Source: Streptomyces sp. NBC_00341
Lineage (GTDB): Bacteria; Actinomycetota; Actinomycetes; Streptomycetales; Streptomycetaceae
NCBI RefSeq assembly: GCF_041435055.1
Contig: NZ_CP108002.1
Span: 8,246,001-8,310,000, forward strand
Length of the DNA stretch: 64,000 nt
Direction: 5' to 3'
Shown: positions 24,749 to 33,523 of the stretch, piece by piece
Layout of the letters: each line of letters starts with the position of its first letter
Numbering within the stretch: position 1 is the stretch's first letter
The notes under the pieces: model-generated
Database searches by the model: none
What the model was told of the DNA's origin: nothing
Seen by the model: only the letters and a program-made list of their open reading frames with translations
Program-made: the position numbers and the translations under genes

Positions 24749-25771
24749 TCAGTGACGCGGGGCCGGCCTGCGGGCCAGAAGGCGTTCCGCGTTACGGGTG
24801 GTGAGTGACCGCCAGGTATCGGCGGCCGAGGGGCGCGGCGCGGCGTCGATGGCGGAGATCTGCGCCTGTGCCAGGCCTGCGGGGGTCCAGCAGTAGTCGC
24901 TGCCGTACAGCAGCCGCTCGGTGCCGAAGGCACGGCCGAACGCGGGAATCTGGTTCGGGAACGGAGTGCCCGCCATGTCGAACCACAGGCTGCCCAACTG
25001 TTCCTGCACCGAGGCGCAGGGCGCGGAACTGTCGTCCGTGGCACCCATCCCCAGCCCCAGACGGAACAGCTCCATGCGATCGGCGAGGAGTGGAAGGGCG
25101 CCGCCACCGTGGGTGAAGACCCACTGGATGCCCGGGTGCCGGGTCAGTACGCCGTTGAACACGAGATCACTGGCGGCGCGCGCGGAGTCGAACAGGAACT
25201 CCATCATCGGGCGCGGCCTGCCCAGCGACACCGCGTCGGAGCCGGGAGGAGAGGTGGGATGCACGAACACCACCGCGCCCCGGGCGTCAAGCTCCCGCCA
25301 CAAGGGTTCGTAGCGCGCGTCGCCGGGATAGACGCCGGCGTGGTTCGTCTCGATGGCGACACCGTCGGCGCCGAGCGAATCCAGGCTGTGGACCGCCTCA
25401 CGTACCGATCCCTCGGTGTCCGGCATCGGGAGAGAGGCGAAGAAGCCGAAGCGCGTGGGGTGTTGCTCGCAGATCCGGCCCGCGAACTCGTTGACCTCCC
25501 GGCTGAGCAGCCGAGCGGCCCGGTCGTCCCCGAAGTGCGTGCCCGGCGACGACACGGACAGGATCGACTTCTGAATCCCTCCGCGATCCATGAGGCCCAG
25601 GTGATCGTCCGTGCTCCACGTGGGCCAGGACGGCATTCCGTCCGGATGCGTGATTCCCGCGGACTCCGCGGCGGTTATGTAGTTTTCGGTGACGAAGTGG
25701 GCGTGTACGTCGATCAACGGGTCGGGCGACGTGGGCGTGGGAGGCGTAACAGGCATCAGGGGGGTTCTCAC
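24749..25771 (-). CDS. Amidohydrolase family 2, ACMSD-like decarboxylase (copy 2)
   Basis: 340 aa from GTG 25771, which overlaps the previous stop (GTGA); ATG 25756 is an alternative giving 335 aa. It is a paralogue of the gene at 13507 with the same landmarks: LIDVHAHFV (metal HxH), GADGVAIETNHAGVYPGD, VFVHPTSPPGSD, WVFTHGGGALPLLAD and YGSDYCWTPAG. The copies share the phrase HPDGMPxWPxWS and the active-site surroundings, so they probably use closely related substrates. An insertion (SSAPCASVQEQLGS) is specific to this copy. Predicted role: metal-dependent decarboxylation or hydrolysis of an aromatic acid or ring-fission product. Confidence 0.88.
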   Translation of the reverse strand: MRTPLMPVTPPTPTSPDPLIDVHAHFVTENYITAAESAGITHPDGMPSWPTWSTDDHLGLMDRGGIQKSILSVSSPGTHFGDDRAARLLSREVNEFAGRICEQHPTRFGFFASLPMPDTEGSVREAVHSLDSLGADGVAIETNHAGVYPGDARYEPLWRELDARGAVVFVHPTSPPGSDAVSLGRPRPMMEFLFDSARAASDLVFNGVLTRHPGIQWVFTHGGGALPLLADRMELFRLGLGMGATDDSSAPCASVQEQLGSLWFDMAGTPFPNQIPAFGRAFGTERLLYGSDYCWTPAGLAQAQISAIDAAPRPSAADTWRSLTTRNAERLLARRPAPRH

Positions 25772-26337
25772 TTCGTTCGCAGCGGGCTCAACGCGCCGTT
25801 GATCCGGACGAGTTCGTTGAGCATGGCCCTGGCGGAGTCGGTCATGATCTCGTTCGGTACGAGCTGCTCGCCCTCGGCGATGAACTGCTGCACGAAGGGA
25901 AGCGCGACCGCCTCTGACACCGGGGTCATCTTGAGCGTGGTGACCACCTGCTTGATCATCTGGGCGGCGCGGGTGCCGGCCGAGACTCCGCCGTAGCTGA
26001 CCAGGCCGACCGGCTTGTACTGCCACTCGTGATGCAGGTAGTCGATCGCGTTCTTCAGTTCGGCGTTGTACCCGTAGTTGTATTCGGGCATGACGAACAC
26101 GAAGGCGTCGGTGCCGGCGATCCTCGCGCTCCACTCCCGCGTGTGCTGATGGGTGTACCGGCGAAGGCGTGGGTGGTGCGGTTCGTTCATGAACGGCAGG
26201 TCGACCTCGGCGAGATCGATCAGCTCGACCTCCGCGAAACCGCCGTGTGCTTTCGCCTCTGCCTCGACCCACTTACCTATGACCGGGCCGATCCGGCCGG
26301 GACGGGTGCTTGCCACGATGATCCCTAGTCCGGGCAT
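25768..26337 (-). CDS. NAD(P)H-dependent FMN reductase
   Basis: 189 aa from ATG 26337, with AAAGGAG upstream. It is a flavodoxin-like fold of the NADPH-dependent FMN reductase (ArsH/ChrR/SsuE-like) family: IIVASTRPGRIGPVIGKW binds FMN phosphate, VMPEYNYGYNAELKNAIDY and SYGGVSAGTRAAQ form the isoalloxazine pocket. It would reduce FMN, quinones or azo/nitro groups with NAD(P)H. Overlaps with both neighbours (13 bases with the MFS gene, GTGA with the amidohydrolase) place it firmly in the operon. No flavin-dependent oxygenase requiring free FMNH2 lies next to it, so direct reduction of a pathway intermediate is equally possible. Confidence 0.92.
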   Translation of the reverse strand: MPGLGIIVASTRPGRIGPVIGKWVEAEAKAHGGFAEVELIDLAEVDLPFMNEPHHPRLRRYTHQHTREWSARIAGTDAFVFVMPEYNYGYNAELKNAIDYLHHEWQYKPVGLVSYGGVSAGTRAAQMIKQVVTTLKMTPVSEAVALPFVQQFIAEGEQLVPNEIMTDSARAMLNELVRINGALSPLRTK

Positions 26338-27674
26338 CGCTCACTCCTTTCCATAACGAATGGTTCGGCCTCCGCGAGGGGTGCGGCGCCGGCGAACTCG
26401 TCGCGTGCCGCGATGTCGTCGAAGCCGACGATCGCGGGGTACCGGTAGGGGCCGAGGCGCAGTACGAGAAGGGCGCACAGGACCAGCACCCCCGCGATGA
26501 AGGGCATGACGGCCTCGTAGCTGCCCAGGAGCTCGTATCCGAGGTTGACGGCCAGCGGGCCGAACGCCGATGTGAGCAGGAGAGCCGCCTGGAGGAGACC
26601 GAGGAGCGCGCCGAAGCGGCGCATGCCCAGATAGCGGCTGATGAAGAAGGGCAGAAGGTCGGTCTCGACGCCGAAGGCGACGCCGACCAGCGCCGTGCCG
26701 ATGACGGCGCTGAAGAACGGGGCGTGCAGCAGGAACATGCCGATGACGGGGCACATGATGACGGCCGCGCAGACGAAGGGCGCGTGAAAGCGGTCCAGGA
26801 GCACTCCACCGAGCACCCGGCCCAGGAGCGACGTAAGGCCGAACACCGTCAGCAGGGAGGCGGCCTGACCGGACGCGACGCCCTGGTCGGTCATCATGGG
26901 CACGATGTTCACCTGGATGCCGACCACCGCGACTCCGGTGAGGCCGAGGTTGAACGCGATCATCCAGAAGTGCGAACTGCGCAGGCACTCGTGGACGCTC
27001 AGCCCCGGCGGTTCGAGGCTCACGGTGCGATCGCGCTCCTTGGCCGCCTTGACCAGTCTGCCGCGAACGCTCCGTTCGGCCCTGACCCGCACGAGGACGA
27101 ACACCATGGCCAGGGAGATGACAAGGGCGATCAGGGCCAGCCATCGGTAGGTCGCCTGCCAGCCGTACGCCGTGAGGAGGAAGGTCGCGAGCAGTGGAGT
27201 CGCGGCCGATCCGAGGGCGGCGAGGGACGCGGTCACGCCCACCGCCATACCGCGCTTGTTGTCGAACCAGCTGACGATGGCTTTCGTGAACGGAATCACG
27301 GTGCCGCCGGCGAACAGCCCGGCCAGGAAGTACGGCAGGTAGAAGAGCGGCAGGGCGTGGGGGACCACGGTGACCAGCGCCAGGCTGAGGCAGTACAGCA
27401 ACCACGACGGGACGACGATCCAGCGGAAGGCGAACCGGTCCAGGAGGTGCCCGACGATCGGTGTCGCGATCGCCTGCCCCACGGCCAGGAAGGTGAAGGC
27501 GGCGGTGACCGTGGCGCGGCTCCACCCCGTGTCCTCGGTGATGGGGATGACGAAGAGGCTCAGGGTGCTCATGACCATCGGGCCGGCGCTGACCGCCATG
27601 GCGAGCCCGGATCCGACGGCCACCCACCAGGGGCTGAGTGGTCGGCGCGGTCGCTGTGCGATGAATCCGTTCAC
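26325..27674 (-). CDS. MFS transporter (oxalate/formate antiporter-like)
   Basis: 449 aa from GTG 27674, chosen because GAGGAG lies ten bases upstream; ATG 27692 lacks a site. Twelve membrane segments are visible, with a loop after TM2 reading GHLLDRFAFRW and a cationic central loop (RAERSVRGRLVKAAKERDR). Similarity of the N-terminal half to OFA-type and monocarboxylate MFS carriers (SAGPMVMSTLSLFVIPITED) suggests a carboxylate substrate. It is the first gene of the operon running to 20817 and divergent from IclR copy 2, so it probably brings in the aromatic or organic acid the operon degrades. Confidence 0.9.
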   Translation of the reverse strand: MNGFIAQRPRRPLSPWWVAVGSGLAMAVSAGPMVMSTLSLFVIPITEDTGWSRATVTAAFTFLAVGQAIATPIVGHLLDRFAFRWIVVPSWLLYCLSLALVTVVPHALPLFYLPYFLAGLFAGGTVIPFTKAIVSWFDNKRGMAVGVTASLAALGSAATPLLATFLLTAYGWQATYRWLALIALVISLAMVFVLVRVRAERSVRGRLVKAAKERDRTVSLEPPGLSVHECLRSSHFWMIAFNLGLTGVAVVGIQVNIVPMMTDQGVASGQAASLLTVFGLTSLLGRVLGGVLLDRFHAPFVCAAVIMCPVIGMFLLHAPFFSAVIGTALVGVAFGVETDLLPFFISRYLGMRRFGALLGLLQAALLLTSAFGPLAVNLGYELLGSYEAVMPFIAGVLVLCALLVLRLGPYRYPAIVGFDDIAARDEFAGAAPLAEAEPFVMERSERCPD

Positions 27675-28063
27675 TTGATGGGCACTCCTCATGTGTCGGG
27701 ACCCGGCCGCGGCTCGGGGCGCAGGGGCGGCCGGCGCTCGGATGCGATCGTCCGGGCGGTGGAGGAACGGTCGGTCCCGGACGGCGGACGCCGGACGCCG
27801 GGCGAAGTGGGCGCATCGGCAGCGGGCGGGGACGCGGGTCCTGGTCGGCCGAGGAGCCGTCGCGGTCGCTCCGGGTGTGGCGAACCGCTCCGGAGGGGCA
27901 AGCCGTCCGGAGCCGGCGGAGTACGGCTGAAGAGGCTCAGCAGCCCAGGTCAACCCCGTTGTTTTGCGGTGGAGTTACCGAAGAATTGCTGTGGGGTGTC
28001 GTCAACGTTAGGAGAGAAGGGCGATAATGGCACCCACTGTGCCGCTGAGTGGAACGGAGATTG
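27675..28063. other. Divergent control region between MFS operon and IclR copy 2
   Basis: 389 bases without a convincing gene. GATAAT at 28023-28028 is a good -10 for the IclR gene. An AT-richer stretch (27955-28030) next to it probably contains the IclR operator and the operon promoter; I could not identify a clear palindrome. Confidence 0.5.
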
Positions 28064-28888
28064 ATGGTGTCGTCCGACCGGTCGTCGACGGACAGGCGTT
28101 CCTCCTCGGAGGAGCCCCCGAAGCAGCAGGGTTCCTCCGCCGGTGAAGCGCTCGTCGACCGCGTGTTCGCCCTGCTCGGCTCCTTCGACTCCGAGAACCG
28201 TGCGCAGCCGCTGGCCGGACTGACGCGGCGAACGGGAATGCCACGAAGCACCGCGCTGCGCCTGGCACGTCAGCTGACCGACGTCGGGGCACTCGAACGC
28301 CTTGAGGACGGCCGCTTCGTCGTCGGTCTCCGCCTGCTGGAAATCGCTTCGCTCGCACCACGCGGGCATGGGCTGCGTGCCGTGGCGATGCCGTTCATGG
28401 AGGACCTCTTTCATGTCACCGGCCAGCACGTCCTGCTGGCCGTGCGCGACAACGACGAAGCCATGCTGGTCGAGCGGCTCTCGGCGCATGACGCCGTGCC
28501 GGTGCGGTTCCGGGTGGGGGAGCGCATGGCACTGACGACGACCGGAGTCGGTCTCGTGCTCCTGGCGAACGCGCCGGCCGAGGTCCAGGAGCGGGTGCTG
28601 CGGGGCTTCACCCCTGAAGAAGCGGGCGAATCCATCGCCACCGCCGAGGACCTGCGCCGCAGCCTCGCCGAGATCAGGAGAGGCGACTACGCCGTGGCGC
28701 GGCGCGCCGACCCGAAGAACCCCCGTACGACGGCCGCCGCACCCGTGCGCAATGGAACGGGGGTCGTGGCGGCCCTGTCCGTGGTTGCCCCGAGCCCGGA
28801 GTTCGATCCGGCGGCGTACGTACCGGCCGTGCGCGCCACCGCACGGGCGATCTCACGACAGTTGCAGAGCACCGAAGCCGTCCGGTGA
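28064..28888 (+). CDS. IclR-family regulator (copy 2)
   Basis: 274 aa from ATG 28064 with GGAG four bases upstream; GTG 28049 and 28067 are alternatives. The winged helix (DRVFALLGSFDSENRAQPLA, MPRSTALRLARQLTDVGALE) and effector domain (FMEDLFHVTGQHVLLAVRDN, TTGVGLVLLANAP, AAPVRNGTGVVAALSVVAP) match IclR copy 1 along their length. The first 25 residues are polar and differ. Divergent from the MFS-led operon, it probably regulates that operon, just as copy 1 sits divergent from its own amidohydrolase operon. It converges within six bases of the acetoacetyl-CoA synthetase stop. Confidence 0.92.
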   Translation: MVSSDRSSTDRRSSSEEPPKQQGSSAGEALVDRVFALLGSFDSENRAQPLAGLTRRTGMPRSTALRLARQLTDVGALERLEDGRFVVGLRLLEIASLAPRGHGLRAVAMPFMEDLFHVTGQHVLLAVRDNDEAMLVERLSAHDAVPVRFRVGERMALTTTGVGLVLLANAPAEVQERVLRGFTPEEAGESIATAEDLRRSLAEIRRGDYAVARRADPKNPRTTAAAPVRNGTGVVAALSVVAPSPEFDPAAYVPAVRATARAISRQLQSTEAVR

Positions 28889-28894
28889 GCGGTG

Positions 28895-30862
28895 CTACCG
28901 GGCGAAGCGGCTGAAGTAGGCGAGGGCGTCGATGTCGTCGACGGCCTCGCGGCCGGCCACCTGGCCGATCGGCGCGCCCTGGAGCAGGCGCTTGACGGGC
29001 ACCTCCAGCTTCTTGCCCGTCCGGGTGTGCGGCACGGCCGGGACGGCCAGGATGCTGTCGGGGACGTGCCGGGGCGATGCCCGGGTCCGGATGGCGGTGC
29101 TGATCCGGTCGCGCAGCGCGTCGGTGAGTTCGTGCCCGGCTTCCATGACGACGAACAGCGGCATCCAGTACGTACCGTCGGCGAGTTCTGCCCCGATGAC
29201 CAGGCTCTCCTGGATGCCGGGCAAGTCGTCGACGACCGCGTAGACGTCGGCGCTGCCGAGCCGGACGCCCTGCCGGTTGAGGGTGGAGTCGGAGCGGCCG
29301 GAGACGACGACGCTGCCGCGGGACGTCCGGGTCATCCAGTCGCCGTGGCGCCAGACACCCGGATACGCGGTGAAGTAGGCGTCGCGGTAGCGGGAGCCGT
29401 CGGGGTCGTTCCAGAAGTACAGGGGCATCGACGGCAGCGGGCGGGTGACCACGAGCTCGCCCACCTCGTCGGTCACGGGACGCCCGTGCTCGTCCCAGGC
29501 TTCCAGCGCCACGCCGAGCACCGGGGCGGAGATCTCACCCGCCCAGACGGGGGTGGTGGGCGCGCCCCCGGCGAACGCGCTGACGATATCGGTGCCCCCG
29601 CTCGTGGAACCGACCTGGACGTGCGCGCCGACGTGGTCACGGACCCAGTAGTAGGGCTGTGCGGGGAGCGGGGCACCGGTGCAGCCGAGGCTGCGCAGAG
29701 CCGACAGGTCGAGGTCGCGGCCCGGTTCGAGGCCCGCCTTCGCGGAGGCGAGGAGGTATCCGGGGCTCACGCCGAGAACGGCCGCGCGGTGTTCCGCCGC
29801 GACGTCCCAGAGCCGTCCGGGCTCCGGATACGTGGGGCTGCCGTCGTACAGCACGACGGTGGCTCCGATCAGCAGGCCGGAGACGACCAGGTTCCACATC
29901 ATCCAGTTCGTGGTGGTGTACCAGAAGAACCGGTCGCCGGGCCGCAGGTCGAGCTGGAGACCGAGCAGCCGGTGATGGTCCAGCAGCACACCGCCGTGGC
30001 CGTGCACGATTCCCTTCGGCGTGCCCGTCGTCCCCGAGGAGAAGAGCACCCACAGGGGTGCGTCGAAAGGCAGTTGCTCGAAGACGGGCTCCTCCGAACC
30101 CCCGGTCACCTCGGCCCAGTCGGACACGCGGGGGTCATCACCCACGGGCAGACCGAGGCACGGCACGCGGACCGTGTGCCGCACGGTGGGCAGGGCGGCG
30201 CGCAGGGCGTCCGATTCGGCACGGCGATCGTGTTCCTTGCCGTTCCAGCGGTAGCCGTCGGCGGCGAACAGGATGACGGGTTCCAGCTGCGCGAAGCGGG
30301 TCGCGGCTCCGGGGGCCCCGTAGTCCTGTCCGCAGGCGGACCAGACGGCTCCGATGCTGGCCGCGGCGAGGAACGCGACGACGGTGTGCGTGGTGTTGGG
30401 CAGGTATCCGACCACCCGGTCACCGGCCACTACGCCGCTCCGGCGCATCCAGGCGGCCAAGGAGCCCACCTGGCGCCGGAGTTCGTCCCGTCCGGTGCGG
30501 GTGGTGGTGCCGTCCTCGCCGACCGAGACGATCGCCGGGTGCGGTCCCTCGTCGCGCAGGGCGTGCTCGGCGTAGTTGAGCCGCGCGCCGGAGAACCAGC
30601 GGGTGGCCGGCATGGGGGCCTCGTCGAGGACTGCGTCGTACGGGGTGCTTGAGCGCAGGTCGAAGAAGTCCCACACCGCCGACCAGAACCCGGCGAGATC
30701 GTCCACCGACCATTCCCACAGCGACCGGTAGTCGGCGTGTGCCGTGCCGGTGCGTGTCGCGACGAACTCGGTGAAGCGAGCGATGCGGGAGCGGTCCGCG
30801 GCGGCCGGGTCGGGGGTCCAGACCGGGGCGGGCGGCGAGGGGTTCGCGTCTGTCGTGTTCAT
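28895..30862 (-). CDS. Acetoacetate--CoA ligase
   Basis: 655 aa from ATG 30862, overlapping the previous stop by four bases (ATGA). It is an ANL-superfamily enzyme: LFSSGTTGTPKGI at 273-285 is the phosphate-binding loop, GCTGAPL and STSGGTDI the A4/A5 region, SGRSDSTLNRQGVRLGS the hinge A8 region, and TGKKLEVPVK holds the catalytic Lys617. The acetyl-CoA-synthetase-like N-terminus (SLWEWSVDDLAGFWSAVWDF) and length near 650 identify the acetoacetyl-CoA synthetase branch. It makes acetoacetyl-CoA from acetoacetate, CoA and ATP for thiolysis to acetyl-CoA. It is last in the ring-cleavage operon and would collect acetoacetate from FAH-type hydrolysis and from BKACE. Confidence 0.9.
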   Translation of the reverse strand: MNTTDANPSPPAPVWTPDPAAADRSRIARFTEFVATRTGTAHADYRSLWEWSVDDLAGFWSAVWDFFDLRSSTPYDAVLDEAPMPATRWFSGARLNYAEHALRDEGPHPAIVSVGEDGTTTRTGRDELRRQVGSLAAWMRRSGVVAGDRVVGYLPNTTHTVVAFLAAASIGAVWSACGQDYGAPGAATRFAQLEPVILFAADGYRWNGKEHDRRAESDALRAALPTVRHTVRVPCLGLPVGDDPRVSDWAEVTGGSEEPVFEQLPFDAPLWVLFSSGTTGTPKGIVHGHGGVLLDHHRLLGLQLDLRPGDRFFWYTTTNWMMWNLVVSGLLIGATVVLYDGSPTYPEPGRLWDVAAEHRAAVLGVSPGYLLASAKAGLEPGRDLDLSALRSLGCTGAPLPAQPYYWVRDHVGAHVQVGSTSGGTDIVSAFAGGAPTTPVWAGEISAPVLGVALEAWDEHGRPVTDEVGELVVTRPLPSMPLYFWNDPDGSRYRDAYFTAYPGVWRHGDWMTRTSRGSVVVSGRSDSTLNRQGVRLGSADVYAVVDDLPGIQESLVIGAELADGTYWMPLFVVMEAGHELTDALRDRISTAIRTRASPRHVPDSILAVPAVPHTRTGKKLEVPVKRLLQGAPIGQVAGREAVDDIDALAYFSRFAR

Positions 30863-32496
30863 ATGCCGCCTGCCAGGACGGAGGAGCCGGGTGTCGCCGC
30901 TGCCGGGACGGGAGGGGAGGAGAGCTGGTGCCGGAGACCGGTGACCAGGGCCGCCAGCTCCTGAGCGGTGCGCGCCGTGCCGTAGATGTAGTGGTCGGGG
31001 CGGATCACCACGCCCAGGTGTCCCGCTGCTTCGAGGTGCGGGAGGTAGACGTCGTCGACGTCGAAGGCGGCGACTTCCGGGGCGGCTTCGGCACCGTCGG
31101 GGACCAGGTGCAGCAGGCGGGCGCCGATCCGGTCGAGGAAGCCGAGCTGCTCGTCCGTGAGGGCGGTGCGGGGGTCGGCGGTGGACGCCACCACGAAGCC
31201 GTGCCCGACCACCTCGTCGAGCAGGCCGGTACGGCCGCCGTGGCGGACGCGCGCCTGCGTGCTGAGGACTCCGGCCGACGGATCCGGACCCTGCGTACCG
31301 TCGGAGACGATGCCGTGGGGGAGCGTCGACGGGGGCAGCGGAGGCAGGATGCGCTCCGGGTCCGCGCCCTGTCCGATCATGGCGGTGTCCCGCCCGGCCG
31401 CGGCATCGGCGTCGGTGACGCAGATGACCTTGCCGAGTTCGACGGACTTGGCGATGGCGTGCTGGACGTGGGCGCCGCGTTCGCCGCCGTAGGTGTCCAG
31501 TACCGCCGGATCGGCCTCGCCCTTGAGCACGAGACCGAGCTTCCAGGCGAGGTTGGCCGCGTCGCGGATGCCCGAGCACATGCCCTGTCCGGCGAAGGGC
31601 GGCATCAGATGGGCGGCGTCGCCGGCGAGGAGCAGCCGGCCCGAGCGCCACACGTCGGCCCACTGCGCCTGGAAGGTGTAGACGGCGTGCCGTTCCAGGG
31701 TGCAGTTGTCCGGAGTGAGGTCCCAGGGCGCCAGGAGGCTCCAGGCGGTGGCTTCGGTGTTGAGCTGCTCCACCGTCTCACCCGGCATGCGCATGAACTC
31801 CCAACGCCTGCGCCCGGGTCCCCCGGAGACGACGGTGGTGGGTCTGGCCGGGTCGCAGATCTGGAGGTTGACGGGGTTCCAGACGCGTTCCTCGTGCGGA
31901 TGGACGTCGACGATCAGCCAGTCGTAGAAGAAGCCCAGGTCGAGCATCTCGGTCGGCATGTGGGTGCGCACGAAGCTGTTGGCTCCGTCGCTGCCGACGA
32001 CCCAGGGTGCGGTGAAGAGGTGCTCGTCCCCGTGGGTGTCGCGAGTGGTGATGCGTACCCCCTCGGCCCTCTCGACGAGGTCGACGGCCTCGTGGCCACG
32101 CAGGATGGTGATCGCATTGTCGGCTTCGGCGGTTTCGACGAGGGCCTTCTCCAGGTCCGGCTGATACATCATCGACGCGGTGGGCCAGCCGGACGGGCCG
32201 AGCATGGACCAGTCGAAACGCAGCAGTGTCTCGCCGGTGGCGTTGCGCCACTCGTAGGTGTCGGCGGGCTCGGTGAGATCCCTGAGCCGGTCGCCGAGTC
32301 CGGCGCCGGCCAGCAGGCGTGCGACCTCGTCGTCGAAGTGCACGGCACGGGGGCGGGGGTAGGGGGAGGGCCACCGTTCGAGAACGGTCACCCGCCACCC
32401 GTCGCGCGCCAGCAGGAGGGCGCACGCCAGGCCGACCGGTCCGGCTCCGACCACCAGGACGTCGCTGTCCGTGGTGCGGTCCGATTGAGGGTTCAT
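30859..32496 (-). CDS. FAD-dependent aromatic hydroxylase, MhpA-like
   Basis: 545 aa from ATG 32496, with AGGAG eight bases upstream. Class A flavin monooxygenase: VLVVGAGPVGLACALLLARD (GxGxxG near residues 16-21), VVGSDGANSFVR (DG motif) and LLLAGDAAHLMPPFAGQGM (GD motif), plus a long C-terminal thioredoxin-like domain (from about 430) as in 3-(3-hydroxyphenyl)propionate hydroxylase, resorcinol hydroxylase and polyketide hydroxylases. It would hydroxylate a phenol ring, preparing a catechol for the dioxygenase encoded 11 bases upstream in the operon. The order FAH, dioxygenase, hydroxylase, ligase makes a compact meta-cleavage route. Confidence 0.9.
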   Translation of the reverse strand: MNPQSDRTTDSDVLVVGAGPVGLACALLLARDGWRVTVLERWPSPYPRPRAVHFDDEVARLLAGAGLGDRLRDLTEPADTYEWRNATGETLLRFDWSMLGPSGWPTASMMYQPDLEKALVETAEADNAITILRGHEAVDLVERAEGVRITTRDTHGDEHLFTAPWVVGSDGANSFVRTHMPTEMLDLGFFYDWLIVDVHPHEERVWNPVNLQICDPARPTTVVSGGPGRRRWEFMRMPGETVEQLNTEATAWSLLAPWDLTPDNCTLERHAVYTFQAQWADVWRSGRLLLAGDAAHLMPPFAGQGMCSGIRDAANLAWKLGLVLKGEADPAVLDTYGGERGAHVQHAIAKSVELGKVICVTDADAAAGRDTAMIGQGADPERILPPLPPSTLPHGIVSDGTQGPDPSAGVLSTQARVRHGGRTGLLDEVVGHGFVVASTADPRTALTDEQLGFLDRIGARLLHLVPDGAEAAPEVAAFDVDDVYLPHLEAAGHLGVVIRPDHYIYGTARTAQELAALVTGLRHQLSSPPVPAAATPGSSVLAGGI

Positions 32497-32507
32497 GTCG
32501 TGGGCTC

Positions 32508-33470
32508 CTACTTGGCCGGGGCGGCGTGGGCGCCCGTCATGAGTTCCGCGAGGTCCTCGGGCGCGAGGAAGGACGGCGGCGGAGGCGGTCCCCAGGCCCA
32601 CAGGGCCTTCGCGCCCTCCCACTCGCTCGGCTTCCACAGCGCGTCGTCCACGATGCAGTCCAGGTCGGAGTAGTACTCGGAGAACGTGCCGGCCGGGTCC
32701 TTCAGGTACCAGAAGAAGTTGGAGCCGATGAAGTGCCGCCCGAGGCCCCAGGTGTGCCGGCCGGGATCGGCCTCCAGCATGGCCGTCGCACCGCGCCCCA
32801 CCTCGTCCACGTCTTCGACCTGCCAGGACGTGTGGTGCAGGAAGGCCACCGGTGCCTGCTGGACCAGCACGTTGTGGTGGTCGCTTGAGCAGCGCATGAA
32901 CGCGGCCAGTCCGCGCACGGTGTCGCTGACCTTGAAGCCGATCCCCTCCTGGAAGAACCGCTGCGAGAACTCCTGCGCGGTCGAACCGAGCACCACGTGC
33001 CCCAGTTTGCGCGGCCTGACGGCGGCCTCCCGCAGGATGCCGGGGGCGCGCTGGTGCAGGCGTGCGTTGACCCCGGGCGCGTTGTACGGCGGCGGCGGTG
33101 TGGCCGCCTGCTCGTACCGGGGTGCGAGCTCGACGCGGACCAGCAGCTCCGTGCCGGGGTCGACGGCGGCGACGGTGGTGGGAGTGCGGTCGACGGGGAC
33201 GCCGAGTTTCGACAGGGAGGCCGCGATCCGGTCGAGGTCGTCCGGGTCGTCCGCGCCCACGCCCAGCTCGACCAGGCGCCGACGCGGAGAGTGCACGATG
33301 CGCAGCTGCTCCCCGCCGTCCACGGTGGAGAAGCCGAGCCCGGCCACGGGCGCGGCGGCGGTGCTCAGCGGGCCGGTGCTGGGGGTCAGGCCGAATTCCT
33401 CGTAGTAGGCGGCGGTCTGTTCGACGTTCGGAACGCCCATCACGATCTGGGTCAGGCGGTGCAGTGGCAT
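32508..33470 (-). CDS. Type I extradiol dioxygenase (VOC superfamily)
   Basis: 320 aa from ATG 33470; the ribosome site is weak. Two VOC modules: an N-terminal degenerate one (LTQIVMGVPNVEQTAAYYEE) and a C-terminal catalytic one. The latter carries the Fe(II) facial triad as His in KLGHVVLG, His in FLHHTSWQV and Glu in FSEYYSD, plus a likely catalytic His in SDHHNVLV. These are the landmarks of 2,3-dihydroxybiphenyl 1,2-dioxygenase/catechol 2,3-dioxygenase relatives, which open catechol rings next to the diol. The C-terminus has a Pro-rich tail (GPPPPPSF). It forms one transcription unit with the hydroxylase (11-base gap) and the FAH-family hydrolase. Confidence 0.9.
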   Translation of the reverse strand: MPLHRLTQIVMGVPNVEQTAAYYEEFGLTPSTGPLSTAAAPVAGLGFSTVDGGEQLRIVHSPRRRLVELGVGADDPDDLDRIAASLSKLGVPVDRTPTTVAAVDPGTELLVRVELAPRYEQAATPPPPYNAPGVNARLHQRAPGILREAAVRPRKLGHVVLGSTAQEFSQRFFQEGIGFKVSDTVRGLAAFMRCSSDHHNVLVQQAPVAFLHHTSWQVEDVDEVGRGATAMLEADPGRHTWGLGRHFIGSNFFWYLKDPAGTFSEYYSDLDCIVDDALWKPSEWEGAKALWAWGPPPPPSFLAPEDLAELMTGAHAAPAK

Positions 33471-33523
33471 GGTGGCCGGCTTTCTTCAGACGGACTGTTT
33501 CTCTCGGGGACAGGTGCGGTGAC

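Noticed and set aside
28895..30862. Calling the ligase acetyl-CoA synthetase
   Set aside because: N-terminal sequence and the operon with FAH-type hydrolase fit the acetoacetyl-CoA synthetase branch better.
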